The notes beneath the pieces are model-generated. The model saw only the letters and a list, made by a program, of their open reading frames with translations. It was not told where the DNA came from and searched no databases. From Gammaproteobacteria bacterium (GTDB lineage Bacteria; Pseudomonadota; Gammaproteobacteria; S012-40), in contig WFVN01000004.1 of NCBI GenBank assembly GCA_015491615.1, positions 1-7,194 on the forward strand: DNA of 7,194 nt. Direction: 5' to 3'. The stretch's first letter is position 1; each line of letters begins with the position of its first letter. This document shows, one piece after another, positions 1 through 6,947 of the stretch. A program made the position numbers and the translations under genes.

Positions 1-2379
1 GTACACGCGCGCGTCCTTGCCCATGCGGTTGGGGAAGTTGCGGGTGGAGGTGGAGACCACCGTGGCGCCGTCAGCGACGCGCGCCTGGTTGCCCATGCAC
101 AGGGAACAGCCGGGCACCTCGGTGCGCGCCCCCACGCGCCCGAAGATGGCGTAGTAACCCTCCTCGATGAGCTGGTGCTGGTCCATCTTCGTGGGCGGAG
201 CGATCCACAGGCGGGTGGGGAGGCCGCCGGCGTCCTCCAGGAGCTTGCCGGCGGCCCGGTAGTGACCGATGTGGGTCATGCACGAGCCGATGAACACCTC
301 GTCCACGGCGTCGCCGGCCACCTCGGAGAGGGGGCGGATGTCGTCCGGGTCGTTGGGGCAGGCCAGCAGCGGCTCGGTGATTTCGTTCAGGTCGATCTCG
401 ATGACCTCGGCGTACTCGGCGTCCGGATCGGGTTCCAGTAGTTGCGGGTCGTCGAGCCAGGCCTGCATGGCGTCGATGCGCCGCTGCAGGGTGCGCTTGT
501 CCTCGTAACCCTCGGCGATCATCCATTTGAGGAGGGTGATGTTGGACTCCAGGAACTCGGCGATGGGCTCCTTGTTCAGGCGCACGGTACAGCCGTTGGC
601 GGAGCGCTCGGCGGAGGCGTCGGCGAACTCGAAGGCCTGTTCCACGGTGAGGTCCGGGAGGCCCTCGATCTCCAGCACGCGGCCGGAGAAGACGTTCTTC
701 TTGCCCTCCTTCTCCACCGTCAGCAGGCCCTTCTGGATAGCCACGTAGGGGATGGCGTTGACCAGGTCGCGCAGGGTGATGCCGGGCTGGATCTCGCCCT
801 TGAAGCGCACCAGCACCGACTCGGGCATGTCCAGGGGCATCACCCCCAGGGCGGCGGCGAAGGCCACCAGGCCGGAACCGGCGGGGAAGCTGATGCCGAT
901 GGGGAAGCGGGTGTGGGAGTCGCCGCCGGTGCCCACCGTGTCGGGGAGAATCATGCGGTTCAGCCAGGAATGGATGACGCCGTCCCCCGGGCGCAGGGAG
1001 ACGCCGCCGCGGCTGGTGATGAACTCGGGCAGCTCGTGCTGGAGCTTGATGTCCACCGGACGCGGGTAGGCGGCGGTGTGGCAGAAGCTCTGCATCACCA
1101 GGTCGGCGGAGAAGCCCAGGCAGGCCAGCTCCTTGAGTTCGTCGCGGGTCATGGCGCCGGTGGTGTCCTGGGAGCCGACGGTGGTGATGCGCGGCTCGCA
1201 GTAGGTGCCCGGGCGCACCCCCTCCACCCCACAGGCGCGGCCGACGATCTTCTGCGCCAGGGTGTAGCCCTTACCGGAGTCGCCGGCCGGGGGCTGGGGT
1301 CGGGTGAAGACCTCGGACGGCGACAGGCCCAGGGCCTCGCGCGTCTTGTCGGTGAGGGAGCGACCGATGATGAGGGGGATGCGACCGCCGGCGCGCACCT
1401 CGTCCGGGAGGGTCACCGGGCGCAGCTCGAAGGTGGAGATGACTTGGCCCGCGGCGTTCTCGATGGTCCCTTCGTAGGGGCGGATGGTGATCACGTCGCC
1501 CATTTCCATGGCGGAGACGTCGCACTCGATGGGCAGGGCGCCGGAGTCCTCGGCGGTGTTGAAGAAGATGGGGGCGATCTTGCCGCCGAGGATGACCCCG
1601 CCCTGGCGCTTGTTGGGCACGTAGGGGATGTCGCGCCCCATGTGCCAGAGGACCGAGTTGATGGCCGACTTGCGCGAGGAGCCGGTGCCCACCACGTCGC
1701 CCACGAAGGCCAGGGGATGCCCCTTCTTCTTCAGCTCGGCGATGGTCTCCAGGGCGTCCGGCATCTTGTTCATGAGCATCGCCTTGGCGTGCAGAGGGAT
1801 GTCCGGACGGCTCCAGGCCTCGGAGGCGGGGGAGAGGTCATCGGTGTTGGTCTCCCCGGGGACCTTGAACACCGTCACCGTGAGGGCCTCGGGCAGGGGC
1901 TCGCGGCGGGTGAACCAGGTGGCCTCGGCCCAGGCGTCCACCACCCGTCGGGCGTTCTCGTTGCCGGCCTTGGCCTTCTCCACCACGTCGTGGTAGGCGT
2001 CGAACATGAGCAGGGTGTCGGCCAGGGCGTCGGCCGCCACCGGGCCCAGCTCCGGATCGTCCAGCAGCTCCACCAGGGGCCCGATGTTGTAGCCCCCCAG
2101 CATGGTGCCCAAGAGCTCGGTGGCGCGGCGGCGGTCGATGAGGGGGCTGTGGGCCTTGCCGCGCGCCACGTCGGCGAGAAAAGCGGCCTTCACGTAGGCG
2201 GCCTCGTCCACCCCCGGGGGCACGCGGTGGGTGAGCAGCTCCACCAGGAAGTCCTCCTCGCCCGCCGGCGGGTTTTTGAGCAGCTCCACCAGCTCGGCCA
2301 CCTGTTGGGCATCGAGGGGCAAGGGAGGGAGGCCCTCACGGGCGCGTTCTTCGACGTGTTGGCGATAGGCTTCGAGCAC
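1..2379 (-). CDS. acnB: Aconitate hydratase B (bifunctional aconitase / 2-methylisocitrate dehydratase), C-terminus cut by window edge
   Basis: AcnB interconverts citrate and isocitrate via cis-aconitate in the cytosolic TCA cycle. The E. coli enzyme also dehydrates 2-methylisocitrate and binds mRNA as an apo-protein. The translation follows E. coli AcnB (865 aa) almost throughout. In order it shows an N-terminal HEAT-like domain with the stretch LLKNPPAGEEDF, a swivel domain with GTGSSRKSA at about residues 231-239, and the Fe-S catalytic domains. The three cluster ligands are visible as C700 (GSCMTHIGH) and C758/C761 (PGCSLCMGN). QSFCHTAAYP lies near residue 433. The first 793 residues are present; by alignment about 61 C-terminal residues lie beyond position 1. 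The start is GTG at 2379, chosen because VLEAYRQHVEERA matches the AcnB N-terminus (MLEEYRKHVAERA in E. coli) and GAGGT sits 5 nt upstream. After SRPDIPLHAKAML the protein is about 10 residues shorter than E. coli AcnB, in a linker known to vary. It is divergent from purB. Confidence 0.97.
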   Translation of the reverse strand, partial: MLEAYRQHVEERAREGLPPLPLDAQQVAELVELLKNPPAGEEDFLVELLTHRVPPGVDEAAYVKAAFLADVARGKAHSPLIDRRRATELLGTMLGGYNIGPLVELLDDPELGPVAADALADTLLMFDAYHDVVEKAKAGNENARRVVDAWAEATWFTRREPLPEALTVTVFKVPGETNTDDLSPASEAWSRPDIPLHAKAMLMNKMPDALETIAELKKKGHPLAFVGDVVGTGSSRKSAINSVLWHMGRDIPYVPNKRQGGVILGGKIAPIFFNTAEDSGALPIECDVSAMEMGDVITIRPYEGTIENAAGQVISTFELRPVTLPDEVRAGGRIPLIIGRSLTDKTREALGLSPSEVFTRPQPPAGDSGKGYTLAQKIVGRACGVEGVRPGTYCEPRITTVGSQDTTGAMTRDELKELACLGFSADLVMQSFCHTAAYPRPVDIKLQHELPEFITSRGGVSLRPGDGVIHSWLNRMILPDTVGTGGDSHTRFPIGISFPAGSGLVAFAAALGVMPLDMPESVLVRFKGEIQPGITLRDLVNAIPYVAIQKGLLTVEKEGKKNVFSGRVLEIEGLPDLTVEQAFEFADASAERSANGCTVRLNKEPIAEFLESNITLLKWMIAEGYEDKRTLQRRIDAMQAWLDDPQLLEPDPDAEYAEVIEIDLNEITEPLLACPNDPDDIRPLSEVAGDAVDEVFIGSCMTHIGHYRAAGKLLEDAGGLPTRLWIAPPTKMDQHQLIEEGYYAIFGRVGARTEVPGCSLCMGNQARVADGATVVSTSTRNFPNRMGKDARVY

Positions 2380-2384
2380 GATCT

Positions 2385-2389
2385 ACCTC
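2385..2389 (-). promoter_or_regulatory. Ribosome binding site of acnB
   Basis: On the minus strand this reads GAGGT and ends 5 nt before the GTG at 2379. It supports the non-ATG start of acnB, where no in-frame ATG lies close by. Confidence 0.6.
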
Positions 2390-2434
2390 GGAACTTGTGG
2401 AAATTCGGTTGGAAAGCGGCGGAAAAGACGGCGC

Positions 2435-2463
2435 ATTTTACGCGACAACGGCCGCTGAGGGAA
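2435..2463 (-). promoter_or_regulatory. Candidate sigma-70 promoter for acnB
   Basis: On the minus strand TAAAAT (2435-2440) matches 5 of 6 bases of the -10 consensus. TTCCCT (2458-2463) lies 17 nt upstream and matches only 3 of 6 bases of the -35 consensus. Transcription would start near 2428, giving a leader of about 50 nt before the GTG. It sits in the only sizeable AT-richer stretch between the two divergent genes. The weak -35 could mean that an activator is needed; this is inference. Confidence 0.35.
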
Positions 2464-2478
2464 AATCCGCCTTTGGTG

Positions 2479-2484
2479 TATCAT
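2479..2484 (+). promoter_or_regulatory. Candidate -10 element for purB
   Basis: TATCAT matches 5 of 6 bases of the -10 consensus and would place the transcript start near 2491, about 20 nt before the purB ATG. At the expected -35 distance I see only weak matches (CTGAGG at 2455-2460, 3 of 6). No other good -10 is visible on this strand in the gap. If real, it would drive purB and probably the three genes behind it. Confidence 0.35.
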
Positions 2485-2499
2485 CCCCGCCTTTTCAGC

Positions 2500-2504
2500 A
2501 GGAG
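2500..2504 (+). promoter_or_regulatory. Ribosome binding site of purB
   Basis: AGGAG lies 7 nt before the ATG at 2512. It fixes the purB start even though the same reading frame stays open far upstream through the antisense strand of acnB. Confidence 0.75.
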
Positions 2505-2511
2505 CGAACCC

Positions 2512-3879
2512 ATGGACCTGACGCCCTTGACCGCCATTTCCCCCATCGACGGCCGCTACGGCGACAAGACCGAGGCCCTGCGCCCGTTGTTCAGCGAATA
2601 CGGCCTCATCCGCCACCGGGCGCTGGTGGAGGTGCGCTGGCTCATCGCCCTGTCGGAGGAGCCGGGGATCCCCGAGCTGCCGCCCTTCTCCGTCCACGCG
2701 CGCCATGTCCTGGAGCGCATCGTCGAAGGCTTCGACGAGCAGGACGCGCGGCGGGTGAAGAACATCGAGCGCACCACCAATCACGACGTGAAGGCGGTGG
2801 AGTACTTCCTCAAGGAGAAAATCGCCGGCAACGTCGAGCTGGAGGCAGCCTCGGAGTTCATCCACTTCGCCTGCACCTCCGAGGACATCAACAACCTCGC
2901 CTACGCCCTCATGCTGCGCGAGTGCCGCGCCCAGATCCTCCTCCCCCTGCTGGACGAGCTCATCGAGGCCCTGCGCGACCTGGCGCACCGCTATGCCGAC
3001 CAGCCCATGCTCTCGCGCACCCACGGCCAGACCGCCTCCCCCACCACCCTGGGCAAGGAGATGGCCAATTTCGCCTACCGCCTGAAGCGCCAACGGGAGC
3101 AGATCACCGCCGTCCCCATGCTGGGCAAGATCAACGGCGCGGTGGGCAACTTCAACGCCCACATGGTGGCCTACCCGGAAGTGGACTGGCCGGCCTTCGC
3201 CGAACGTTTCGTCACCGGCCTGGGTCTGGACTGGAACCCCTACACCATCCAGATCGAGCCCCACGACTACATGGCCGAGCTGTTCCAGGCCGTCATCCGC
3301 GCCAACAACGTCCTCATCGACTTCGACCGGGACGTGTGGGGCTACATCTCCCTGGGCTACTTCAAGCAGCGCACGGTGGCCGGCGAGGTGGGTTCCTCCA
3401 CCATGCCCCACAAGGTCAACCCCATCGACTTCGAGAACTCCGAGGGCAACCTGGGGCTGGCCAACGCCCTCTTCGAACACCTCGCCGGCAAGCTGCCCAT
3501 CTCCCGCTGGCAGCGGGACCTCACCGACTCCACCGTCCTGCGCAACCTGGGGGTCGGTTTCGCCCACACCCTCATCGCCTACCAGTCCACCCTCAAGGGC
3601 ATCAGCAAGTTGGAGGTGGATCCTCAACGTCTCCATGAGGATCTGGACGCCGCCTGGGAGGTCCTCGCCGAGGCCATCCAGACGGTCATGCGCCGCTACG
3701 GCATCCCCGAGCCCTACGAGAAGCTCAAGGCCTTCACGCGCGGCAAGACCATCGACCGCGAGGCCCTCACCCGCTTCATCGAGGGGCTGGAACTGCCCGA
3801 GGCGGCCAAGGCGCAGCTCCTCGCCCTCACCCCCCGCACCTACGTGGGCAACGCCCCGGAACAGGCGCGGCGCATCTAG
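2512..3879 (+). CDS. purB: Adenylosuccinate lyase
   Basis: PurB is a cytosolic homotetramer of the fumarase/aspartase superfamily that acts twice in purine synthesis. It cleaves SAICAR to AICAR plus fumarate, and adenylosuccinate to AMP plus fumarate. The protein is 455 aa (E. coli: 456). It begins MDLTPLTAISPIDGRY, the conserved PurB N-terminus. The catalytic acid is H171 in SRTHGQ, and the catalytic base is S295 in the superfamily signature GSSTMPHKVNP (294-304); both fall at the E. coli residue numbers. Further family motifs are FACTSEDINN near residue 122 and RWQRDLTDSTVLRN near 333. The start has AGGAG 7 nt upstream, and the open frame before it is only antisense to acnB. purB is often next to hflD or mnmA in gammaproteobacteria. 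Here it instead leads straight into agmatine deiminase, 1 nt after its stop, so it is probably the first gene of the transcript. Confidence 0.98.
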   Translation: MDLTPLTAISPIDGRYGDKTEALRPLFSEYGLIRHRALVEVRWLIALSEEPGIPELPPFSVHARHVLERIVEGFDEQDARRVKNIERTTNHDVKAVEYFLKEKIAGNVELEAASEFIHFACTSEDINNLAYALMLRECRAQILLPLLDELIEALRDLAHRYADQPMLSRTHGQTASPTTLGKEMANFAYRLKRQREQITAVPMLGKINGAVGNFNAHMVAYPEVDWPAFAERFVTGLGLDWNPYTIQIEPHDYMAELFQAVIRANNVLIDFDRDVWGYISLGYFKQRTVAGEVGSSTMPHKVNPIDFENSEGNLGLANALFEHLAGKLPISRWQRDLTDSTVLRNLGVGFAHTLIAYQSTLKGISKLEVDPQRLHEDLDAAWEVLAEAIQTVMRRYGIPEPYEKLKAFTRGKTIDREALTRFIEGLELPEAAKAQLLALTPRTYVGNAPEQARRI

Positions 3880-3880
3880 G

Positions 3881-4933
3881 ATGGCCCGGCGCCTGCCGCA
3901 CGAGGGCGAGGCCCAGGACGGCGTCCTCCTCGCCTGGCCCCACGAGGGCACCGACTGGCGTGACGACCTGGCCGCCGCCGAGGCGGAGTTCCGCGCCCTT
4001 GCGGTCGCCCTCGCCGCCCATGGGCGGGTGCTGATCCTGTGCCGGGACGGGGATCACACGGCCCACATCCGCGCGACCCTGGACGGCTGGCTGGAAGACC
4101 CCGGGCGGGTGTGCCTGGTCCCCTGCCCCTATGACGACACCTGGCCACGCGATTTCGGCCCCCTCACCGTTCTCGACGAGGGCCGTCCGCGCCTGGTGGA
4201 CTTCCGCTTCGATGGCTGGGGCGGCAAGTGCCCGGCCGATCGCGACGACGCCGTCAGCCGCCGCCTGCACGCCGCCGGCCTCTTCCGCGCCCCCCTGGAA
4301 CGGCACGAGTGGGTCCTGGAGGGCGGCGCGGTGGAGAGCGACGGCGCCGGCACCCTGCTGCTCAACGCCCCCTGCGTCCTCGCCCCGCGCCGCAATCCCG
4401 GCCTCACTCGCGAGGCGGCGGAGACGCGCCTGCGTCAGGCCCTGGGGGCGCGGCGCATCCTGTGGCTGGAGGTGCCACCCCTGTCCGGGGACGACACCGA
4501 CGGCCACATCGACACCCTGGCCCGTTTCGCCGACTCGGGCACCCTCCTCCACAGCGCCTGCGACGACCCCGCCCACCCGGACCACGCCGCCCTCGCCGAG
4601 CTGGAGGCGCAGTTGCGCCGATTGAAGCGCGCCGACGGCGGCCCCTACCGCCTCGTCCCCCTGCCCCTGCCGCGCCCGCTCGCCCCCCAGGGGCGTCTCC
4701 TGCCGGCCAACTACGCCAACTTCCTCGTCCTCCCCGAGGCCGTGCTGGTACCCCAATACGGCGACCGGGCGCGGGACGACCTGGCCCTGGAACGCGTCGC
4801 CCTCGCCTTTCCCGGGCGCACCGTCGCCGGCGTTCCCAGCACCGTCCTGATCCGGCAGAATGGCAGCCTCCACTGCCTCACCATGCAATTGCCCCGAGGG
4901 ACCCTCGCCCCATGCCCCGCATCGTCAACCTAG
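3881..4933 (+). CDS. aguA: Agmatine deiminase (agmatine iminohydrolase) family protein
   Basis: A 350-aa member of the peptidyl-arginine-deiminase/agmatine-deiminase family of the guanidino-modifying superfamily. Known members hydrolyse agmatine to N-carbamoylputrescine and ammonia in the cytosol. Family landmarks in order are QDGVLLAWPHEGTDW near residue 12, TWPRDFG (87-93, Asp91), EGGAVESDG (147-155, Glu147), GDDTDGHIDT (203-212, His209) and the nucleophile Cys332 in NGSLHCLTM. The usual last motif is close to GGGNIHCITQQ, so residues 326-327 (Gln-Asn instead of Gly-Gly) and Met335 are atypical. The ATG at 3881 puts the conserved RLP...QDGVLLAWPHE region at the very start, as expected; the frame upstream is only a shadow inside purB. 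It begins 1 nt after the purB stop with no clear Shine-Dalgarno, so it probably depends on translation of purB. Its 3' end overlaps aguB, the next pathway enzyme, which strongly supports the agmatine assignment. Peptidyl-arginine deiminase activity is unlikely given the length and context. Confidence 0.88.
   Translation: MARRLPHEGEAQDGVLLAWPHEGTDWRDDLAAAEAEFRALAVALAAHGRVLILCRDGDHTAHIRATLDGWLEDPGRVCLVPCPYDDTWPRDFGPLTVLDEGRPRLVDFRFDGWGGKCPADRDDAVSRRLHAAGLFRAPLERHEWVLEGGAVESDGAGTLLLNAPCVLAPRRNPGLTREAAETRLRQALGARRILWLEVPPLSGDDTDGHIDTLARFADSGTLLHSACDDPAHPDHAALAELEAQLRRLKRADGGPYRLVPLPLPRPLAPQGRLLPANYANFLVLPEAVLVPQYGDRARDDLALERVALAFPGRTVAGVPSTVLIRQNGSLHCLTMQLPRGTLAPCPASST
4896..4901 (+). promoter_or_regulatory. 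Ribosome binding site of aguB inside the aguA 3' end
   Basis: GAGGGA ends 10 nt before the ATG at 4912, a slightly long spacing. It lies in the last codons of aguA, so ribosomes finishing aguA would pass over it. This fits translational coupling of the two pathway enzymes. Confidence 0.45.
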
Positions 4934-5793
4934 GACTCGTGCAACGCCCCTGCGATGACTCGGCCGCCGCCAACCGCGCCGCCATCGCCCGCGCCGTGGG
5001 CGAGGCCGCCGCGACCGGCGCCGACCTGGTGCTCCTGCCTGAGCTGCACGACGGCCCTTACTTCTGCCAGCAGGAAGACCCGGTCCGGTTCGAGCGCGCC
5101 GAGCCCATCCCCGGGCCGGGCAGCGAATTCCTCGCCCGCCTGGCGCGCGAGCACCGGGTCGTCCTCGTCGGCTCCCTGTTCGAGCGCCGCGCCCCGGGGC
5201 TGTACCACAACACCGCCGTGGTCCTGGACGCCGACGGCCGCCTCGCCGGCCGCTACCGCAAGATGCACATCCCCGACGACCCCGGCTACTATGAAAAGTA
5301 CTATTTCACCCCCGGCGACCTGGGCTTTCGCCCGGTGGACACCGCCGTCGGCCGCCTGGGCGTCCTGGTGTGCTGGGACCAGTGGTTCCCCGAGGCCGCC
5401 CGCCTCATGGCCCTGGCCGGTGCCGAGCTGCTCCTCTACCCCACCGCCATCGGCTGGGATCCGCGCGACGACGAGGCCGAACAGGCCCGGCAACTGGACG
5501 CCTGGATCACCGTCCAGCGCGGCCACGCCATCGCCAACGGCCTGCCCCTGGCGGCCTGCAACCGGGTCGGCTTCGAGGCGGACTCCGGTCCCGGCTCCGG
5601 GCAGCTCTTCTGGGGCAACAGCTTCGTCGCCGGCCCCCAGGGGGAGATGCTCGCCCGCGCCGGCGAAGGCCCCGAGGTCCTGGTCACTCCCGTGGACCTG
5701 GAGCGGACGGAGGCGGTGCGGCGCATCTGGCCGTTCCTGCGTGACCGTCGCATCGACGCCTATCACGACCTGACTCGACGTTTTATCGACTAA
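4912..5793 (+). CDS. aguB: N-carbamoylputrescine amidase
   Basis: AguB hydrolyses N-carbamoylputrescine to putrescine, CO2 and ammonia, the step after agmatine deiminase. The 293-aa protein has the usual length of the family (P. aeruginosa AguB is about 292 aa). It carries the Glu-Lys-Cys triad of the carbon-nitrogen hydrolase (nitrilase) superfamily: E44 in LLPELHDGPYF, K117 in RYRKMHIPDDPGYYEKYYF, and C154 in VLVCWDQWFPEAAR. The HDGPYFCQ, PDDPGYYEKYYF and CWDQWFPE stretches are typical of N-carbamoylputrescine amidases rather than generic nitrilases. YPTAIGWDP near residue 181 and the GNSFV stretch near 239 also fit. The start is ATG 4912 (MPRIVNLGLVQ), which gives the canonical first beta strand; the open frame before it is antisense or shadow sequence of aguA. 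It overlaps aguA by 22 nt in a different frame. With aguA it supplies an arginine-decarboxylase-dependent putrescine route; no speA gene is in the window. Confidence 0.94.
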   Translation: MPRIVNLGLVQRPCDDSAAANRAAIARAVGEAAATGADLVLLPELHDGPYFCQQEDPVRFERAEPIPGPGSEFLARLAREHRVVLVGSLFERRAPGLYHNTAVVLDADGRLAGRYRKMHIPDDPGYYEKYYFTPGDLGFRPVDTAVGRLGVLVCWDQWFPEAARLMALAGAELLLYPTAIGWDPRDDEAEQARQLDAWITVQRGHAIANGLPLAACNRVGFEADSGPGSGQLFWGNSFVAGPQGEMLARAGEGPEVLVTPVDLERTEAVRRIWPFLRDRRIDAYHDLTRRFID

Positions 5794-5808
5794 CAAATCC
5801 AACTATTT

Positions 5809-5813
5809 GGGGA
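5809..5813 (+). promoter_or_regulatory. Ribosome binding site of the DAHP-synthase-family gene
   Basis: GGGGA ends 6 nt before the ATG at 5820, in a short AT-rich gap (about 5780-5819) that stands out from the GC-rich surroundings. It supports the 5820 start. The AT-rich stretch could also hold a weak promoter, but no hexamer pair there matches the consensus well. Confidence 0.5.
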
Positions 5814-5819
5814 ACGAAC

Positions 5820-6947
5820 ATGATCTTGATTCTGTCTCCCGACCTGACCCGCAAGAGCCCCGAGTTCCAGGAACTCATGGAACACCTGGGCAACATCCCC
5901 AACATCCAGGTGCGCGTGCACGAGGAAGTCGGCGCGCAACAGGTCCTCACCGAGATCTACCTCATCGGCGAGACCGCCAACCTCTCCCTGGAGGACATGC
6001 GCAGCCTCCCCGGCGTGGAACGGGTGGTGCGTGTCTCGCGCGAGTACCGTGTCATTGGTCGTCACAAGGACGACGACCGCCCGAGCGAGTTCCACTATAA
6101 CGGCGTCACCTTCAGCCAGGACAATCTCAACGTCTTCGCCGGCCTGTGCGCGGTGGATACCCCCGAGCACGTGGAGCAGATGATGAAAGCCCTGCAGGAG
6201 CACGGCCAGGTGTGCACGCGCATGGGGGCCTACAAGCCGCGCACCAACCCCTACGCCTTCCAGGGGCACGGCAAGGCCTGCCTGCCCTGGGTGTTCGAGC
6301 TGGCCGGCAAGTACGGCATCCGCGTCATCGCCATGGAGGTCACCCATGAACAACACGTGGACGAGATCCGCGAGGCCCTGGAGGCCACCGGCCACCCCAC
6401 CGGCGTGATGCTCCAGATCGGCACCCGCAACACCCAGAACTTCGAGCTGTTGAAGGCGGTGGGGCGGCAACAGGAGTTCCCCGTGCTGTTGAAGCGCGGC
6501 TTCGGCATCACCCTGGAGGAATCCCTCAACGCCGCCGAATACCTCGCCTCCGAGGGCAACCGCAAGATCGTCTTCGCCCTGCGCGGCATGAAGACCAACA
6601 TGGGCGACCCGCACCGCAACTTCGTCGATTTCGCCCACGTGCCGGTGGTCAAGCGCCTCACCCGCCTGCCCGTGTGCGTGGACCCCTCCCACTCGGTGGG
6701 CTCGCGCGAGGCGGCACCGGACAAGCTCCTGGACATCTTCCACGTCACCGCCCAGGGGGTCATCGCCGGCGCCAACATGATCCTGGTGGACTTCCACCCG
6801 GAGCCGGCCAAGGCCCTGGTGGACGGCCCCCAAGCCCTGCGCCTGGAGGAGCTGCCCTACTTCCTGGAAGACGTGGCCATCGCCCGCGAGGCCTACGAAC
6901 GCCGCCGAGCCCTCGCCCAACGTTTCCACGCCGCTCACGGGCAATGA
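5820..6947 (+). CDS. 3-deoxy-7-phosphoheptulonate (DAHP) synthase family aldolase, divergent type I-beta form
   Basis: A 375-aa protein of the DAHP synthase I/KdsA fold, a class often labelled aroF. Classical members condense phosphoenolpyruvate with erythrose 4-phosphate, the first step toward chorismate. Residues 1 to about 95 look like the ferredoxin-like N-terminal regulatory domain of Thermotoga-type DAHP synthases (MILILSPDLT; QVLTEIYLIG; LPGVERVVRV). The barrel follows, with C110 (AGLCAVDT), K139 (GAYKPRT), Q199-F208 (QIGTRNTQNF), K225 (VLLKRG), H291 (DPSHSVGS) and D335 (ALVDG). By alignment from memory with the Thermotoga enzyme, the Glu metal ligand is replaced by D324 (LVDFHPEP), CERG becomes ALRG (253-256), and about 7 residues are inserted between H291 and D324. 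The start has GGGGA 6 nt upstream. It follows aguB by 26 nt and is probably co-transcribed. The family is secure; the substrate is less so. A KDO8P or other aldose-phosphate synthase is an alternative, though YKPRT favours DAHP synthase. Confidence 0.85.
   Translation: MILILSPDLTRKSPEFQELMEHLGNIPNIQVRVHEEVGAQQVLTEIYLIGETANLSLEDMRSLPGVERVVRVSREYRVIGRHKDDDRPSEFHYNGVTFSQDNLNVFAGLCAVDTPEHVEQMMKALQEHGQVCTRMGAYKPRTNPYAFQGHGKACLPWVFELAGKYGIRVIAMEVTHEQHVDEIREALEATGHPTGVMLQIGTRNTQNFELLKAVGRQQEFPVLLKRGFGITLEESLNAAEYLASEGNRKIVFALRGMKTNMGDPHRNFVDFAHVPVVKRLTRLPVCVDPSHSVGSREAAPDKLLDIFHVTAQGVIAGANMILVDFHPEPAKALVDGPQALRLEELPYFLEDVAIAREAYERRRALAQRFHAAHGQ

Larger units (their letters stand above)
2380..2511. 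other. Divergent acnB-purB intergenic region
   Basis: These 132 nt hold the candidate promoters and ribosome binding sites for both flanking genes. The GGAAA pentamer occurs on the plus strand at 2399, 2411, 2421 and 2460. The first three lie between the predicted acnB start of transcription and its ribosome binding site. I see no tRNA, no convincing riboswitch and no terminator hairpin with a T-run here, as expected for a divergent region. Confidence 0.6.

Noticed and set aside
442..2511. A plus-strand frame that stays open for about 690 codons opposite acnB and runs on into purB, as if PurB had a huge N-terminal extension.
   Set aside because: It is opposite a gene with clear homology. The translation is low-complexity (Gly, Val, His, Leu, Ala-rich), as expected for the antisense of GC-rich coding DNA, and PurB has its normal start and ribosome binding site at 2512.
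2383..3951. A 522-codon minus-strand frame opposite purB.
   Set aside because: Gly/Val/Glu/Asp-rich antisense shadow of purB with no family resemblance. It would also cover the acnB control region.
3827..4888. A 353-codon minus-strand frame opposite aguA.
   Set aside because: Low-complexity mirror of aguA, which has intact catalytic motifs on the plus strand.
5770..5808. A possible internal promoter in the AT-rich aguB-aldolase junction (CTGACT as -35).
   Set aside because: CTGACT matches 4 of 6 bases, but hexamers 15-17 nt downstream match the -10 consensus at only 3 of 6. Read-through from purB explains expression equally well.
5790..6944. A 384-codon minus-strand frame opposite the aldolase gene.
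   Set aside because: It mirrors the aldolase gene almost exactly, is rich in Gly, Val, His and Leu, and shows no recognisable domain.
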